Shown: piece after piece, positions 11,805 through 22,281 of the stretch
How the letters are laid out: each line of letters opens with the position of its first letter
Position numbering within the stretch: the first letter of the stretch is position 1
From: Mycobacterium sp. ITM-2016-00318
GTDB taxonomy: Bacteria > Actinomycetota > Actinomycetes > Mycobacteriales > Mycobacteriaceae
DNA: 64,000 nt
Direction: 5' to 3'
Assembly: GCF_002968285.2 (NCBI RefSeq)
Contig: NZ_CP134400.1
Coordinates: 2,480,001-2,544,000, forward strand
The notes under the pieces: generated by a model
Database searches by the model: none
The model's input: only the letters and a program-made list of their open reading frames with translations
What the model was told of the DNA's origin: nothing
Made by a program: the position numbers and the translations under genes

Positions 11805-13795
11805 GTAAGACTGCGGCGGAGCACGAGCCGATCGCCCGGGTGCTGCCGATGCTGTCGGTGCCGCACCTCGATCGCGACTTCGACTACCTGGTGTCGGCCG
11901 AGCAGTCTGATGACGCACAGCCCGGCGTCCGGGTGCGGGTGCGGTTCCACGGCCGTCTCGTGGACGCGTTCGTCCTCGAACGGCGTTCGGAGTCTGACCA
12001 TGGCGGAAAGCTCGGGTGGCTGGACCGGGTGGTTTCCCCGGAGCGTGTGCTGACGCCGGAGGTGCGCAGGCTTGTCGACGCGGTCGCGGCGCGCTACGCG
12101 GGCACCCGTGCCGACGTGCTTCGGCTGGCGATTCCGCCGCGGCATGCGAACGTCGAGAAGCAGACGCCCGCCGACCTTGCACCCCCGACAGTCGCATCCG
12201 TCGACACCGCCCAGTGGGCGCAATACAACAGGGGCGAGCAGTTTTTCGCCGCCGTCCGCGACGGCCGCGCGGCGCGGGCAGTCTGGCAGGCGCTGCCGGG
12301 GGAGCAGTGGGCCGACCGGCTCGCCGAAGTCGCGGCGGCAACCGCAGGAGCGGGGCGCGGGGTGCTGGCGATCGTGCCCGATCAGCGCGATGTCGACGCA
12401 CTGCACGAGGCCGCCGTCCGGCTCGTCGACGAGAGCCGCGTGGTGGCGCTGTCGGCCGGGCTCGGCCCGTCGCAGCGCTACCGGCGGTGGCTGTCGGTGC
12501 TGCGGGGGTCGGCGCGTGTCGTCATCGGAACCCGCAGCGCGGTATTCGCTCCGGTCGCCGACCTCGGGCTGGTGCTGGTGTGGGATGACGGCGACGACAC
12601 ACTCTCCGAACCCCGTGCGCCGTATCCCCACGCCCGCGAGGTGGGAATGCTGCGGGCGCACCAATTGCGTTGTGCCGCAATGATAGGCGGATACTCGCGC
12701 ACCGCCGAGGCGCAGGCGATGGTACGCAGCCGGTGGGCACACGACCTGGTCGCGGCGCGACCAGTGGTGCGGTCGCGGGCGCCGCGGGTGATCGCGCTGG
12801 AGGACAGCGGTTTCGCCCAGGAGCGCGATCCGGCCGCACACACGGCGCGGTTGCCGTCGATGGCACTGCACGCGGCGCGCACGGCGCTACAGGCAGGCCG
12901 CCCCGTGCTGGTTCAAGTGCCACGCCGGGGCTACGTACCCGCGCTGGCCTGCGGTCGCTGTCGGACCATCGCCCGCTGCAGGCACTGCACGGGCCCACTG
13001 TCACTACCGGATCGAGACGCCTCGGGCGCGCTCTGCCGGTGGTGTGGACGCGAGCAGGCCGCGCTGCGCTGCGCCCGCTGCGGATCCGATGCCGTGCGTG
13101 CCGTCGTCGTCGGCGCGCGCCGCACCGCAGAGGAGCTCGGCAGGGCCTTCCCCGGCACCGCGGTGGTCACCTCCGGGGGCGACGGCATGGTGTCGGCCGT
13201 CACCGCCGATCCCGCTCTGGTCGTCGCCACCCCGGGCGCCGAACCGGTGGCTGAGGGAGGCTACGGCGCCGCGCTGCTCCTCGACGCCTGGGCGCTGCTG
13301 GGCAGGCAGGATCTGCGGGCCGCCGAGGACACGCTGCGCCGCTGGATGGCCGCCTCGACGTTGGTCCGCAGTCACGACGCCGGCGGCGTGGTCGCCGTGG
13401 TGGCCGAATCGACGGTTTCGACGGTGCAGGCGCTGATCCGTTGGGACCCGGTCGGGCACGCAGATGCCGAGCTCGACGCGCGAGACGAAGTCGGATTGCC
13501 GCCCAGTGCCCACATGGCGGCCGTCGACGGCGCCCTGGAAGGCGTGGACGCGCTGCTCCAGACGGCCGAGCTTCCCGACTCCGCCGAACTCCTCGGACCT
13601 GTGAACCTGCCGTCGGGAGCCCGCAGACCGCCAGGCGTGCCCGCCTCGGGCGCGGTGAACCGGATGCTGGTCCGGGTGCCCCGGGCCGAGGGGCTCGAGC
13701 TGGCGGCGGCGCTTCGGCGGGCCACCGGCGTGCTCAGCGCGAGGCACGATCAACAGCCCGTTCGGGTGCAAATCGACCCGTTGCACATAGGGTAG
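11801..13795 (+). CDS. priA: PriA-like primosomal protein N' lacking helicase motifs
   Basis: PriA recognises abandoned replication forks and reloads the replisome. The 664-residue protein keeps the N-terminal DNA-binding region and the cysteine-rich zinc module (about residues 386-427: C-x2-C-x6-C-x2-C, then C-x2-C-x8-C-x2-C). It does not keep the ATPase. Where a Walker A would be there is '[11 protein letters not shown]', and where DEEH would be there is 'VWDDGDD'. This loss is an established trait of actinobacterial PriA, so the protein probably acts as a structural loader. It is translationally coupled to the YhhN gene (GTGA). Confidence 0.92.
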   Translation: MSKTAAEHEPIARVLPMLSVPHLDRDFDYLVSAEQSDDAQPGVRVRVRFHGRLVDAFVLERRSESDHGGKLGWLDRVVSPERVLTPEVRRLVDAVAARYAGTRADVLRLAIPPRHANVEKQTPADLAPPTVASVDTAQWAQYNRGEQFFAAVRDGRAARAVWQALPGEQWADRLAEVAAATAGAGRGVLAIVPDQRDVDALHEAAVRLVDESRVVALSAGLGPSQRYRRWLSVLRGSARVVIGTRSAVFAPVADLGLVLVWDDGDDTLSEPRAPYPHAREVGMLRAHQLRCAAMIGGYSRTAEAQAMVRSRWAHDLVAARPVVRSRAPRVIALEDSGFAQERDPAAHTARLPSMALHAARTALQAGRPVLVQVPRRGYVPALACGRCRTIARCRHCTGPLSLPDRDASGALCRWCGREQAALRCARCGSDAVRAVVVGARRTAEELGRAFPGTAVVTSGGDGMVSAVTADPALVVATPGAEPVAEGGYGAALLLDAWALLGRQDLRAAEDTLRRWMAASTLVRSHDAGGVVAVVAESTVSTVQALIRWDPVGHADAELDARDEVGLPPSAHMAAVDGALEGVDALLQTAELPDSAELLGPVNLPSGARRPPGVPASGAVNRMLVRVPRAEGLELAAALRRATGVLSARHDQQPVRVQIDPLHIG

Positions 13796-13832
13796 TTCGA
13801 GAATCCGGCTTCGGAGCTCGGCAGGAGGTGGC

Positions 13833-15662
13833 ATGCGGCGGGTAATCGGGTGGTCGATCCCGTTGATGCTCATTGCCTTTGGGCTTCTCTGGCCGCTGGT
13901 GTTCAAGGGCGGTGGCGAATCGCCACCGGTCGGTGACCCGGTGGTGTTCAGCAATTTCAAGGCTGACTTCCGCGTGAACGCCGACGGCAGCGTCGACGCG
14001 GTGGAAACCATCACCGCCGAATTCCCCTTCGACCGTCACGGCCTCTTCTGGCTGTGGCCCACCAGCAACCGCAACGACCCATATGTGCGACAGGTCCCCG
14101 AGATCACCTCGGTGATGCTCGACGGCGACCCGGCGCCGTATCGCATGCTGTGGACCGAGGGAAAGCGGTTTCGGGTGGCCAAGGTCGGCGACCCCGACAA
14201 GTATCTGAGCTTCGGTAGGCACGTATTCGAGATCCGTTACTCGATTCCCCATGCGCTCGAACCGGGTTCGATCGGGGCTGACTTGGCGTTCGCCGAGTCC
14301 ACCGGCGACACCAAGCCCGCGCAGTCGGTGTTCTACTGGAATGTGATCGGCGGGTTGTGGAACAACCGCATCCAACAGGCCGAGGTCTCCGTGACGATGC
14401 CCGCCGATGTCACCGGTGCACAGTGTTCGGTCGGCAACGGCGTCGGTGAACCCTGCCGCGGCCTGGCCGTCGAGGGCAACACCGTCAAGCTGTCCGCGAG
14501 CTACCTGGGCCCGCACACGCCGGTGACCCTTCGGGCCGGTGTCGACGTGCCGACACCGCCGAGCGAGAAACTGTTGTGGCCCTACACCTGGGATCGCGTC
14601 CTCGGCCAGTCGGTGAGCGATATGGCCTGGATCCTGAGTCTGACTGTGGCGTTCGCGCTCGGCGGCTTCCTCTGGTATCGCACGACAGTCGAACCGTCAC
14701 CGGGCTTTCCGCTGCAGTACGCACCGCCGGCGGGACTCGGTCCGGTACAGACCGAGTACATCCGGACGGAGGCCGTCCCCAAGAACGCCCTCACCGCGAC
14801 ACTCTTCTATCTCGCCGAGCGCAAGCTGATCTCGCTGCAGCAGATCAACGACGAACACTGGCGGATCCGCGGGCTGGCCGAGAAAATCGAATGGGAACGG
14901 CTGGACCCGGTCAGTCGCAAGGTGGGTCTTGCGCTACGGGTCTGCAGACCCGGCGACGAGTTCGAGGCCAAGAAGACCGTCAAATCCGGTGAGAAGCTCA
15001 ACAAGGCCAAGACCGATATCGCCAAGGCCGTCCAGAAGTGGGCCTTCGACAGCGGTCTGATGGTCAAACACAGGAAAGAACTGTGGGTGCGCACGGCCAA
15101 CGTGGTGGCGCTGCTGGCGACGGTGTGTTGCTTCCTCCTGTGGTTCGGCATCCCGATCACGGCGATCGGCCTGCCGTTCGCGGCCTTCTTCTTGTTCACC
15201 GCCCGGTCATGGACCGACGGCGTCGGAACGCGCCGCACCGCCGCAGGCCGCGAACTCTGGTCGCAGGCAGGCGGATTCCACCGGATGCTGGCCACCGACT
15301 CGGCCGAGTCACGGTTCGACTTCTCCGCACGCAAAGACCTCTACACCGCCTATGTGCCGTTCGCGATAGCGGCGGGCGCAGCGGCAATGTGGGCCAAGAA
15401 ATACGAGACGACAGTGGGTTCGCCCGCGCCGCAGCCCGACTGGTACAACTCGTCGTCGTCGACATCGACGGCCTGGGGGTTCGCCGGCGGGTCCTCAGGA
15501 GGAGGGTTCGACAGCTTCGACTCGGCGCTGTCCTCGTCGATCGGCGCCTACACCGCTTCGCAGTCTGCGTCCTCGTCCGGCGGCGGCAGCAGTAGCGGTG
15601 GTGGTTCCAGCAGCGGCGGCGGTGGCGGTGGCGGAGGCGGAGGAGGTGGCGGATCGTGGTGA
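13833..15662 (+). CDS. DUF2207-type membrane protein with Gly/Ser-rich C-terminus
   Basis: This is a 609-residue predicted membrane protein of unknown function. An N-terminal anchor helix (about 5-22) is followed by an extracytoplasmic beta-rich DUF2207 domain to about residue 250 ('DFRVNADGSVDAVETITAEF'). A membrane helix lies near 265-285, then a cytoplasmic part, two close helices near 425-455, and another hydrophobic stretch near 505. The tail is Ser/Gly-rich and ends in 13 consecutive glycines plus Ser-Trp. ATG at 13833 has AGGAGGT upstream. It overlaps the following LemA gene, and DUF2207 and LemA proteins are known to co-occur. Confidence 0.85.
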   Translation: MRRVIGWSIPLMLIAFGLLWPLVFKGGGESPPVGDPVVFSNFKADFRVNADGSVDAVETITAEFPFDRHGLFWLWPTSNRNDPYVRQVPEITSVMLDGDPAPYRMLWTEGKRFRVAKVGDPDKYLSFGRHVFEIRYSIPHALEPGSIGADLAFAESTGDTKPAQSVFYWNVIGGLWNNRIQQAEVSVTMPADVTGAQCSVGNGVGEPCRGLAVEGNTVKLSASYLGPHTPVTLRAGVDVPTPPSEKLLWPYTWDRVLGQSVSDMAWILSLTVAFALGGFLWYRTTVEPSPGFPLQYAPPAGLGPVQTEYIRTEAVPKNALTATLFYLAERKLISLQQINDEHWRIRGLAEKIEWERLDPVSRKVGLALRVCRPGDEFEAKKTVKSGEKLNKAKTDIAKAVQKWAFDSGLMVKHRKELWVRTANVVALLATVCCFLLWFGIPITAIGLPFAAFFLFTARSWTDGVGTRRTAAGRELWSQAGGFHRMLATDSAESRFDFSARKDLYTAYVPFAIAAGAAAMWAKKYETTVGSPAPQPDWYNSSSSTSTAWGFAGGSSGGGFDSFDSALSSSIGAYTASQSASSSGGGSSSGGGSSSGGGGGGGGGGGGGSW

Positions 15663-16192
15663 GGCTTCTCCTGATCATCGTGCTCGTGTTGGCGGTGCTG
15701 GTGCTCATCGGCTTTGTGCTGGGCTACAACAAGATTCGTAGTGCCGACGTCCGGGTCGACGAAGCGCTCTCGGGCATCGACGTCGAGTTGACGCGGCGCG
15801 CCTCCTTGATTCCGAGCCTGGTGCACACGGTGCAGACGTTCGCCGCCCATGAGAAGGGCATCCTCGACCACGTCACCGATGCCAAAGCCGCGCTCACCTC
15901 GGCGGCATCGGGACCATCCGTCGCGCAGCGCAGTGCCGCAGAACAAGAATTCGACTCCGCGCTTGCGCCGGTGCTGGCTCTCGGCCGGAGCTATCCGCAG
16001 TTGAACTCGTCGAGCAACTTCCTGAATCTGCAGGACAACCTCGCCGACACCGAGGGCAAGCTGGCCTTTGCGCGCCAGTACTACAACGACGCGACCGCCA
16101 CGCTGAACCGGCTTCTCACCACCATTCCGTGGATGTTCGTCGCTCCGATTTCCGGTGTGGCCGAACGCGAGTACTACCAGACGCCGCGGTAG
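15656..16192 (+). CDS. LemA family protein
   Basis: The 178-residue protein has one N-terminal membrane helix (about 3-24) and a helical, coiled-coil-like extracytoplasmic LemA domain. The family pattern is clear: '[20 protein letters not shown]', '[14 protein letters not shown]', then '[20 protein letters not shown]' and a terminal 'F'-rich segment. Its function is unknown in most bacteria. The start is one of two consecutive GTG codons (15656 or 15659) inside the end of the DUF2207 gene; the second gives the classic GTGA overlap. fmt begins 2 bases after its stop. Confidence 0.88.
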   Translation: MVRLLLIIVLVLAVLVLIGFVLGYNKIRSADVRVDEALSGIDVELTRRASLIPSLVHTVQTFAAHEKGILDHVTDAKAALTSAASGPSVAQRSAAEQEFDSALAPVLALGRSYPQLNSSSNFLNLQDNLADTEGKLAFARQYYNDATATLNRLLTTIPWMFVAPISGVAEREYYQTPR

Positions 16193-16194
16193 TG

Positions 16195-17121
16195 ATGCGC
16201 ATCGTCTTCGCGGGTACTCCCGAGCCTGCGCTGCCGTCACTGCGCCGGCTGGTCGACTCATCGACCCACGACGTCGTCGCGGTGCTCACCCGTCCGGATG
16301 CCGTTGCCGGTCGCCGGGGTACGCCGTCGCCCTCGCCCGTCGCGCGACTGGCGCTCGAGAGCGGCATCCCGGTCCTGCGGCCGGCCCGGCCCAACTCCGA
16401 CGAGTTCGTCTCGGAGCTGGCGGAATTGGCGCCCGACGCGTGTGCGGTCGTGGCGTACGGCGCACTGCTCCGCGACGGCCTTCTCGCCGTGCCCACGCAC
16501 GGCTGGATCAACCTCCACTTCTCTCTGCTGCCTGCGTGGCGGGGCGCGGCACCGGTCCAGGCGGCGATCGCGGCGGGCGATGCGGTAACCGGTGCGACCA
16601 CGTTCCAGATCGAACTCGCACTGGACTCCGGGCCCGTGTACGGCGTGGTCACCGAGACGATCCGACCCACCGACACCGCCGCGGATCTGCTTGGCAGGCT
16701 GTCGGTCTCGGGTGCCGCGCTGCTGGAGACGACGCTGGACGGCATCGCGGACGGCCGGCTTTCGCCGGTACCACAGCCGGCCGAGGGCATCACCATCGCG
16801 CCGAAGGTCACCGTCGAGGACGCCCGGGTGCGCTGGGACCTGCCCGCCCACGTCGTCGAGCGCCGGATCCGCGCGGTCACCCCGAACCCGGGCGCCTGGA
16901 CCGTTGTCGGCGACCTGCGGATCAAACTCGGGCCCGTCACTATCGACGCATCGGACCCGCTGCCGCCCGGCGCAATCCGGGTCGACCGCGGCGGCGTGCG
17001 GATCGGAACGGCCTCTGCGCCCGTACTGCTCGGCACCGTTCAACCGCCGGGCAAGAAACAGATGGATGCGGCGGCATGGGCGCGCGGGGCTCGCCTCGAC
17101 GAATCGGCAACGGCCTCATGA
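16195..17121 (+). CDS. fmt: Methionyl-tRNA formyltransferase
   Basis: Fmt formylates initiator Met-tRNA using 10-formyl-tetrahydrofolate. The 308-residue product has the catalytic Asn-x-His loop in '[17 protein letters not shown]' (about residue 102) and the catalytic Asp in 'ALDSGPVYG' (about 142). A C-terminal tRNA-binding domain follows. I chose ATG at 16195 because the protein then begins '[12 protein letters not shown]', the family N-terminus; a GTG one codon earlier overlaps the LemA stop. Its TGA overlaps the rsmB ATG (ATGA). Confidence 0.97.
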   Translation: MRIVFAGTPEPALPSLRRLVDSSTHDVVAVLTRPDAVAGRRGTPSPSPVARLALESGIPVLRPARPNSDEFVSELAELAPDACAVVAYGALLRDGLLAVPTHGWINLHFSLLPAWRGAAPVQAAIAAGDAVTGATTFQIELALDSGPVYGVVTETIRPTDTAADLLGRLSVSGAALLETTLDGIADGRLSPVPQPAEGITIAPKVTVEDARVRWDLPAHVVERRIRAVTPNPGAWTVVGDLRIKLGPVTIDASDPLPPGAIRVDRGGVRIGTASAPVLLGTVQPPGKKQMDAAAWARGARLDESATAS

Positions 17122-18482
17122 CGAAACCGCGAGGGCCGCGCCGTAAGCCACTCGACCCGGCACGTCGCGCGGCGTTTGACGTGCTGCGGGCGGTTTCGGA
17201 TCGTGACGCCTACGCCAATCTCGTGTTGCCCGCACTGCTGCGCGAGCGGGGTATCACCGGCCGCGACGCCGCGTTCGCCACCGAACTGACCTACGGGACG
17301 TGCCGCACCCGCGGAGTTCTCGACGCAGTCATCGCCGAGGCCGCCGGACGCCCGACGGACCGCATCAGCCAGGTCCTGCTCGACCTGCTTCGGCTTGGCA
17401 CCTACCAACTGCTGCGCACACACGTCGACGCCCACGCGGCGGTGTCCACCACCGTCGAGCAGGCGGGAATCGAATTCGATTCGGCGCGTGCCGGATTCGT
17501 CAACGGCGTGCTGCGCACCATCGCCAGGCGGGAACCGCAGTCCTGGATCGACGAGCTCGCACCACCGGCGGACTCCGACCCCGTCGGCCACATGGCGTTC
17601 GTGCACGCCCACCCGCGGTGGATCGCCCAGGCGTTCGCCGATGCGCTCGGCGCGCGGGCCGGAGAACTCGACGCGTTGTTGACCGCCGACGACGACCGTC
17701 CCCTCGTTCACCTCGCCGCCCGGCCCGGCGCGCTGACCGCAGAGGAACTCGCGTCGTCGGTCGACGGAACAGTCGGCCGCTACTCGCCTTATGCGGTGTA
17801 TCTGGCCGGGGGAGACCCGGGAGCACTGGACGCGGTCCGCGACGGCGTCGCGCTCGTCCAGGACGAGGGCAGCCAACTGGTGGCAAGGGCGCTCACGCTC
17901 GCGCCCGTCGACGACGACGGCGGGCGATGGCTGGATCTGTGCGCGGGTCCGGGCGGCAAGACTGCGCTGCTGGCCGCGATCGGCGCGCAGTCGGGCGCCC
18001 GGGTTACCGCGATCGAGCCGAACTCGCGACGCGCCGATTTCGTGGAACACAACACCAGAGGCCTGCCCGTGGAGGTGCTGCGCGTCGACGGCCGCGAGCC
18101 CGGTATCGAGCAGGGCTTCGACCGTGTGCTCGTCGATGCCCCGTGCACCGGCCTCGGCGCGCTGCGTCGACGGCCGGAGGCGCGCTGGCGCAGGCAACCG
18201 GCAGACGTGCCCGCACTGATGCGGCTGCAGCGCGAACTGCTGGCCTCGGCGATCAGGCTGACCCGGCCGGGCGGTGTCGTGCTCTACGCCACCTGTTCAC
18301 CGCACCTCTCCGAGACGATCGGTGTGGTGGCCGACGCGCTGCGCCGTCATCCGGTGACGGCGCTGGACACCCGGATGCTGTTCGACGGGGTCGAAGACCT
18401 CGGTGACGGGCCGTACGTGCAACTCTGGCCGCACCGGCACGGCACCGACGCGATGTTCGCGGCGGCTCTCGAAGTAGGGTGA
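17118..18482 (+). CDS. rsmB: 16S rRNA (cytosine-5-)-methyltransferase, RsmB/Fmu family
   Basis: This SAM-dependent enzyme methylates C5 of a cytosine in 16S rRNA (C967 in E. coli). Of its 454 residues, the first part is a NusB-like RNA-binding domain (about 8-135). The Rossmann methyltransferase domain shows SAM motif I '[16 protein letters not shown]' (about 273), the motif IV cysteine in '[18 protein letters not shown]', and the catalytic motif VI cysteine in '[12 protein letters not shown]'. It starts at ATG 17118, overlapping fmt, and ends 4 bases before rpe. Confidence 0.95.
   Translation: MTKPRGPRRKPLDPARRAAFDVLRAVSDRDAYANLVLPALLRERGITGRDAAFATELTYGTCRTRGVLDAVIAEAAGRPTDRISQVLLDLLRLGTYQLLRTHVDAHAAVSTTVEQAGIEFDSARAGFVNGVLRTIARREPQSWIDELAPPADSDPVGHMAFVHAHPRWIAQAFADALGARAGELDALLTADDDRPLVHLAARPGALTAEELASSVDGTVGRYSPYAVYLAGGDPGALDAVRDGVALVQDEGSQLVARALTLAPVDDDGGRWLDLCAGPGGKTALLAAIGAQSGARVTAIEPNSRRADFVEHNTRGLPVEVLRVDGREPGIEQGFDRVLVDAPCTGLGALRRRPEARWRRQPADVPALMRLQRELLASAIRLTRPGGVVLYATCSPHLSETIGVVADALRRHPVTALDTRMLFDGVEDLGDGPYVQLWPHRHGTDAMFAAALEVG
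18475..18480 (+). promoter_or_regulatory. Possible internal leaderless -10 (TAGGGT) for rpe
   Basis: TAGGGT overlaps the end of rsmB and stops 6 bases before the rpe ATG. It could drive a leaderless transcript from within the operon. The same bases contain GGGTGAG, which could instead act as a weak ribosome site, so this call is tentative. Confidence 0.3.
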
Positions 18483-18486
18483 GCCC

Positions 18487-19164
18487 ATGTCGCGACCGCT
18501 CATAGCCCCGTCGATCCTGGCCGCCGACTTCTCCCGGCTGGCCGATGAGGTGGCGGCGGTGAAGGGCGCCGACTGGGTGCACGTCGACGTGATGGACAAC
18601 CACTTCGTGCCGAACCTGACGCTCGGTCTGCCGGTGGTCGAGAGCCTGTTGCCGACGACCGACATCCCGATGGACTGCCATCTGATGATCGACAACCCGG
18701 ACAGGTGGGCGCCGCCGTATGCCGAGGCGGGCGCCTACAACGTGACCTTCCATGCCGAGGCGACCGACAATCCGATCGGCGTCGCCCGCGACATCCGCGC
18801 GGCAGGCGCCAAGGCGGGCATCTCCGTCAAACCCGGCACTCCGCTCGAGCCGTACCTGGAGATCCTGCCCGAGTTCGACACCCTGCTGATCATGTCCGTC
18901 GAACCGGGCTTCGGCGGCCAGAAGTTCATTCCCGAGGTGCTGCCGAAGGTGGCGATCGCGCGCAGGCTGGTGGATGCGGGTGAGCTGACGATCCTCGTCG
19001 AGATCGACGGCGGCATCAACGCCGAGACCATCGAAGACGCCGCCGAGGCGGGCGTGGACTGCTTCGTCGCAGGATCGGCGGTGTACAGCGCCGAGGATCC
19101 GGCGACCGCCGTCGAGGCGCTCCGCAGGAAGGCCGCGACCGCGTCAAAACATCTGCGGCTATGA
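18487..19164 (+). CDS. rpe: Ribulose-phosphate 3-epimerase
   Basis: Rpe interconverts ribulose 5-phosphate and xylulose 5-phosphate in the pentose phosphate pathway. The 225-residue TIM barrel shows '[12 protein letters not shown]' (residue 7), the metal and catalytic '[14 protein letters not shown]' (about 33-46), '[14 protein letters not shown]' (about 138) and 'EIDGGIN'. Its product feeds tkt and tal further along this window, and its substrate also feeds RibBA. It lies between rsmB and ribD, with an ATGA overlap into ribD. Confidence 0.97.
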   Translation: MSRPLIAPSILAADFSRLADEVAAVKGADWVHVDVMDNHFVPNLTLGLPVVESLLPTTDIPMDCHLMIDNPDRWAPPYAEAGAYNVTFHAEATDNPIGVARDIRAAGAKAGISVKPGTPLEPYLEILPEFDTLLIMSVEPGFGGQKFIPEVLPKVAIARRLVDAGELTILVEIDGGINAETIEDAAEAGVDCFVAGSAVYSAEDPATAVEALRRKAATASKHLRL

Positions 19165-20162
19165 CGTTCGACGCCGCGATGCGGCTGGCGGTCGAGCAGG
19201 CGGAGCTGGTCAAGGGCGGCACTTATCCGAATCCTCCTGTCGGCGCGGTGATCCTGGATCGAGACGGCGATATCGTCGGTGTCGGTGCGACCACGCCGAC
19301 CGGTGGCCCGCACGCGGAGGTGGTGGCGCTGCGTCGGGCAGGCGCGCGTGCCGCGGGCGGTACGGCTGTGGTCACCCTCGAGCCGTGCAACCATCACGGC
19401 CGGACGCCGCCGTGCGTCGACGCCCTTGTCGCCGCGGGTATCACGACAGTCGTCTACGCCGTCAACGATCCTGCCGCCGAGGCGGCAGGGGGAGCGGTCA
19501 GGCTCTCCGGCTCCGGCGTGAACGTGATCGCCGGTGTGCTCGCCGACGAGGTCACGAGCGGACCGCTTCGCGAATGGCTGCACAAGCAGAAGACCGGAAG
19601 CCCGCACGTCACATGGAAATTCGCGACCAGCATAGATGGCCGCAGCGCCGCCGCCGACGGCAGCAGTCAGTGGATCACCAGCGAGTCCGCCCGCGCTGAC
19701 GTGCACCGCCGCCGCGCGGCCTGTGACGCCATCGTCGTCGGGACGGGGACGGTGTTCATCGACGATCCGAAGCTGACAGCACGGCTGCCCGATGGCACCC
19801 TCGCCGAGCGGCAGCCGCTGCGCGTCGTGGTGGGTCAGCGCGAGATATCGCCCGACGCCAATGTTCTCAACGACGACACCCGCACGATGGTGATCCGCAC
19901 GCGCGATCCGCACGAGGTGATCAAGGCGCTCTCCGATCGCACGGACGTGCTCATCGAGGGCGGTCCGACGTTGGCGGGCGCGTTTCTGCGGGCGGGCGTG
20001 ATCGACAGGATCCTTGCCTACATCGCGCCGATTCTGTTGGGCGGTCCGATAACCGCGATCGACGACGTCGGAGTGCTGTCCATCGCGCATGCGCAGCGAT
20101 GGCGGTTCGACGGGATCGAGCCCATCGGTCCGGACATCCTTCTCAGTCTGGTTCCCGAGTAG
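19161..20162 (+). CDS. ribD: Bifunctional riboflavin biosynthesis deaminase/reductase
   Basis: RibD (RibG) performs deamination and side-chain reduction of the pyrimidine intermediate in riboflavin synthesis. The N-terminal cytidine-deaminase-like domain carries the zinc ligands in 'GPHAEVVAL' (about residue 50) and '[12 protein letters not shown]' (about 74-85). The C-terminal DHFR-like reductase domain starts near residue 147 ('[16 protein letters not shown]') and ends with the family pattern '[16 protein letters not shown]'. At 333 residues the length is normal. It is coupled to rpe by ATGA, and its last 20 bases overlap the convergent ABC ATPase gene. Confidence 0.96.
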   Translation: MTFDAAMRLAVEQAELVKGGTYPNPPVGAVILDRDGDIVGVGATTPTGGPHAEVVALRRAGARAAGGTAVVTLEPCNHHGRTPPCVDALVAAGITTVVYAVNDPAAEAAGGAVRLSGSGVNVIAGVLADEVTSGPLREWLHKQKTGSPHVTWKFATSIDGRSAAADGSSQWITSESARADVHRRRAACDAIVVGTGTVFIDDPKLTARLPDGTLAERQPLRVVVGQREISPDANVLNDDTRTMVIRTRDPHEVIKALSDRTDVLIEGGPTLAGAFLRAGVIDRILAYIAPILLGGPITAIDDVGVLSIAHAQRWRFDGIEPIGPDILLSLVPE

Positions 20163-21162
20163 TCGGATCGTCGTCGATGTCGAGCGGACGGTGCTCGATC
20201 AGGTCCCGGATTCCGCCTGCGCCGAGGCGTTCCCGGAACGTCGCGACCGTGTAGCTGGTCAGCGTGACGTCGGTGCGCGCTCGCGCAGTCGCCGAACGGG
20301 GCATGTGAAACAGCGGGCCGAGCTCACCGAAGTAGTCGCCGGGATCTGCGACCCACAGCAGTTCCTCACCGCCCCCGGCCAGTTCGCGCACGATCTCGAC
20401 TTCGCCATCGGAGACGACGTAGATGCAGTCGCCCATGGTGCCTTCCTCGAACAGCACTTCGCCCTTCTCCAGCTGGACGGTTGAGGGCGGTCGGTTGGTT
20501 TCCGCGAAGTCGGGCACGAGCTCGACCACCCGGTCGGCCAGCGGCAGGATGCGGCTGTCGTGGGTGGCGACGACGACCATCCGCTCGCCGGATGCGAGTT
20601 CTCGGATAAGCCGCAGCACCTCCTCGACCTGGATGAAGTCGAGGTGCGCGGTCGGCTCATCGGCCAGGATCAACGGCGGGTCCAACGCGATCGCCCTGGC
20701 GACCGCGACCCGCTGTTGCTGACCGCCACTGAGGTCGCTCGGCCGGTGGGTCGCCCTGTCCTCGAGCCCGACGCGCGCTAGCAGCTGTTCGGCCTTCTCG
20801 CGCGCCGCCTGCCGCGGCATACCCGCCGAGCGCAGTGGCACCATCACGTTCTCCAGCGCGCTCAGGCTGGGCACGAGGTTGAAGGCCTGGAAGACGATGC
20901 CGACGGTCTCGCGCCGGTACTTCGACAACCCCTTTGCGTCGAGCGACGTGACATCAACGTCGCCGAACTTGATCGCGCCCGCGGATGGCTTGAGGATCCC
21001 GCCCAGACACGACAGCAGAGTCGTCTTCCCACATCCACTCGGGCCCAACAGGATAACGAGTGAGCCCGCGGCAACGTCGAGGTTGAAGCCGTCCAGCGGA
21101 CGGACGGCGTATCCGCCGCTGGAGTATTCGACCACCAGGTCCTGGATGCTCAGATCGCCCAC
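20143..21162 (-). CDS. ABC transporter ATPase with C-terminal cyclic-nucleotide-binding domain (copy 2)
   Basis: The N-terminal ABC domain (about residues 1-225) belongs to the MacB/LolD type: Walker A 'LGPSGCGKTTLL', signature 'LSGGQQQRVAVARA', Walker B 'LILADEPT'. A cNMP-binding domain follows (about 240-330) with a canonical phosphate-binding cassette 'FGELGPLFHMPRSATARA', including the Glu and Arg that contact the cyclic phosphate. It probably energises the FtsX-like permease encoded 4 bases upstream, with transport or substrate release sensed through cAMP. GTG at 21162 is the start. It resembles Rv0073 as I recall it. The substrate is unknown. Confidence 0.88.
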   Translation of the reverse strand: MGDLSIQDLVVEYSSGGYAVRPLDGFNLDVAAGSLVILLGPSGCGKTTLLSCLGGILKPSAGAIKFGDVDVTSLDAKGLSKYRRETVGIVFQAFNLVPSLSALENVMVPLRSAGMPRQAAREKAEQLLARVGLEDRATHRPSDLSGGQQQRVAVARAIALDPPLILADEPTAHLDFIQVEEVLRLIRELASGERMVVVATHDSRILPLADRVVELVPDFAETNRPPSTVQLEKGEVLFEEGTMGDCIYVVSDGEVEIVRELAGGGEELLWVADPGDYFGELGPLFHMPRSATARARTDVTLTSYTVATFRERLGAGGIRDLIEHRPLDIDDDPTTREPD

Positions 21163-21166
21163 GGCT

Positions 21167-22216
21167 CTAAGGACCTCCGAACGCCATCGCCGGATCGACG
21201 GACACCGCGCGACGCAGTCCGGTGCCGCTCGCGATCAAGCCGAAAACCACCGCGATCACCGGCAGGACGACGTAGGCGTAGCCGGGCACGATGACCTGCA
21301 TGGGGAAGATGGGTCCGAGCAGTGCCGAGAGCACGACGCCGACCACGACGGCAGACAGCGCGACGACGATCGCCTGCAGCGCCAGTCCAGCCGCGATCGA
21401 ACCCGTCGGGACGCCGATCGCCTTGTACACCGCGAAATCCCGCAGGCGTTCCAGCGCGGAAAGGTAGATCACCGAGCCCACGATGAGAGCGGCGACGATC
21501 CAGAGCAGAATCGCCACGATCGTGATCGAATTGACCGCTACCTTGAGCGGTCGGAGCAGGTCGGCGATCGCGCCTTCGCGGTCGATTGCCTTGTACCCTC
21601 GCGGTACCTGATCGAGCGTGCCCCTGATCCCGATGGACGCCACCAGCGGTTGCCCGCCGTACACGAGCTGTTGAGCGCCCTGGGTGGTGAGGAAGATGTT
21701 GGGCAGGTTGGCCAGTGCCGTGGAGTTCTCCACAATGCCGACGATGCGCAGTCGGCGCGAAGCGATCTGGATGTCCTCGCCCTCGTTCCGCTCCAGCGTG
21801 CTCGACACCGCGACCTCGTCCGGGTTCGTCGGAGGCCGCCCCTCCGAAACGGGGGGCATGCCGGGGCCCTTCTCCGGTGCACCGAACAGATCGGCGTTTC
21901 GGGTCGCGTCGCCCAGCGTCACCGTGCCGCCCGCGTAGACCAACGGGGCGGCGGCTTGCACACCGGGGGAGCCGGCGATCCGGCGGAGGTCGACCGGGGC
22001 GAAGGGCGTGGCGCCGACGAACGGGCCGGATGCGCCGTCTTTGACGAGGAACAGATCGGCACCGAGAGAGTCGACGGTGCGCTGCGCCTCTGCCCGGAAG
22101 CCGTTCGCCAGCCCGGTCAACACCAAAGTCATGCCGAAGATGATGGCGGTGGAGAGGATCGCGATGACGAAACGCCGCTTTCGCCATTGCATGTCGCGCA
22201 GCGCGGCGAGCAGCAT
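21167..22216 (-). CDS. FtsX/MacB-like ABC transporter permease (copy 2)
   Basis: This 349-residue permease has one N-terminal helix (about 18-40), a large extracytoplasmic MacB-type periplasmic core (about 45-225), and three C-terminal helices ('TIVAILLWIVAALIVGSVIYL' region onwards). That is the four-helix layout of FtsX-like permeases. The ATG at 22216 gives exactly the length of the paralogous permease at 23905-24954 and the same opening 'ML..LRD.QWR.RRFVIAI'. There is no Shine-Dalgarno; a TAGCGT hexamer lies 7 bases upstream. It pairs with the ATPase gene 4 bases downstream. Confidence 0.88.
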   Translation of the reverse strand: MLLAALRDMQWRKRRFVIAILSTAIIFGMTLVLTGLANGFRAEAQRTVDSLGADLFLVKDGASGPFVGATPFAPVDLRRIAGSPGVQAAAPLVYAGGTVTLGDATRNADLFGAPEKGPGMPPVSEGRPPTNPDEVAVSSTLERNEGEDIQIASRRLRIVGIVENSTALANLPNIFLTTQGAQQLVYGGQPLVASIGIRGTLDQVPRGYKAIDREGAIADLLRPLKVAVNSITIVAILLWIVAALIVGSVIYLSALERLRDFAVYKAIGVPTGSIAAGLALQAIVVALSAVVVGVVLSALLGPIFPMQVIVPGYAYVVLPVIAVVFGLIASGTGLRRAVSVDPAMAFGGP

Positions 22217-22223
22217 GTACGCG

Positions 22224-22229
22224 ACGCTA
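22224..22229 (-). promoter_or_regulatory. Leaderless-type -10 (TAGCGT) for permease/ATPase copy 2
   Basis: On the minus strand TAGCGT ends 7 bases before the permease ATG. The same GTAGCGTC string precedes the paralogous permease at almost the same distance, and neither gene has a ribosome site. Confidence 0.5.
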
Positions 22230-22281
22230 CCGACGCCCGCGCGGTTGCGGGTCGGGTTCGCGTACGTCGTGTCGTGCGCGT

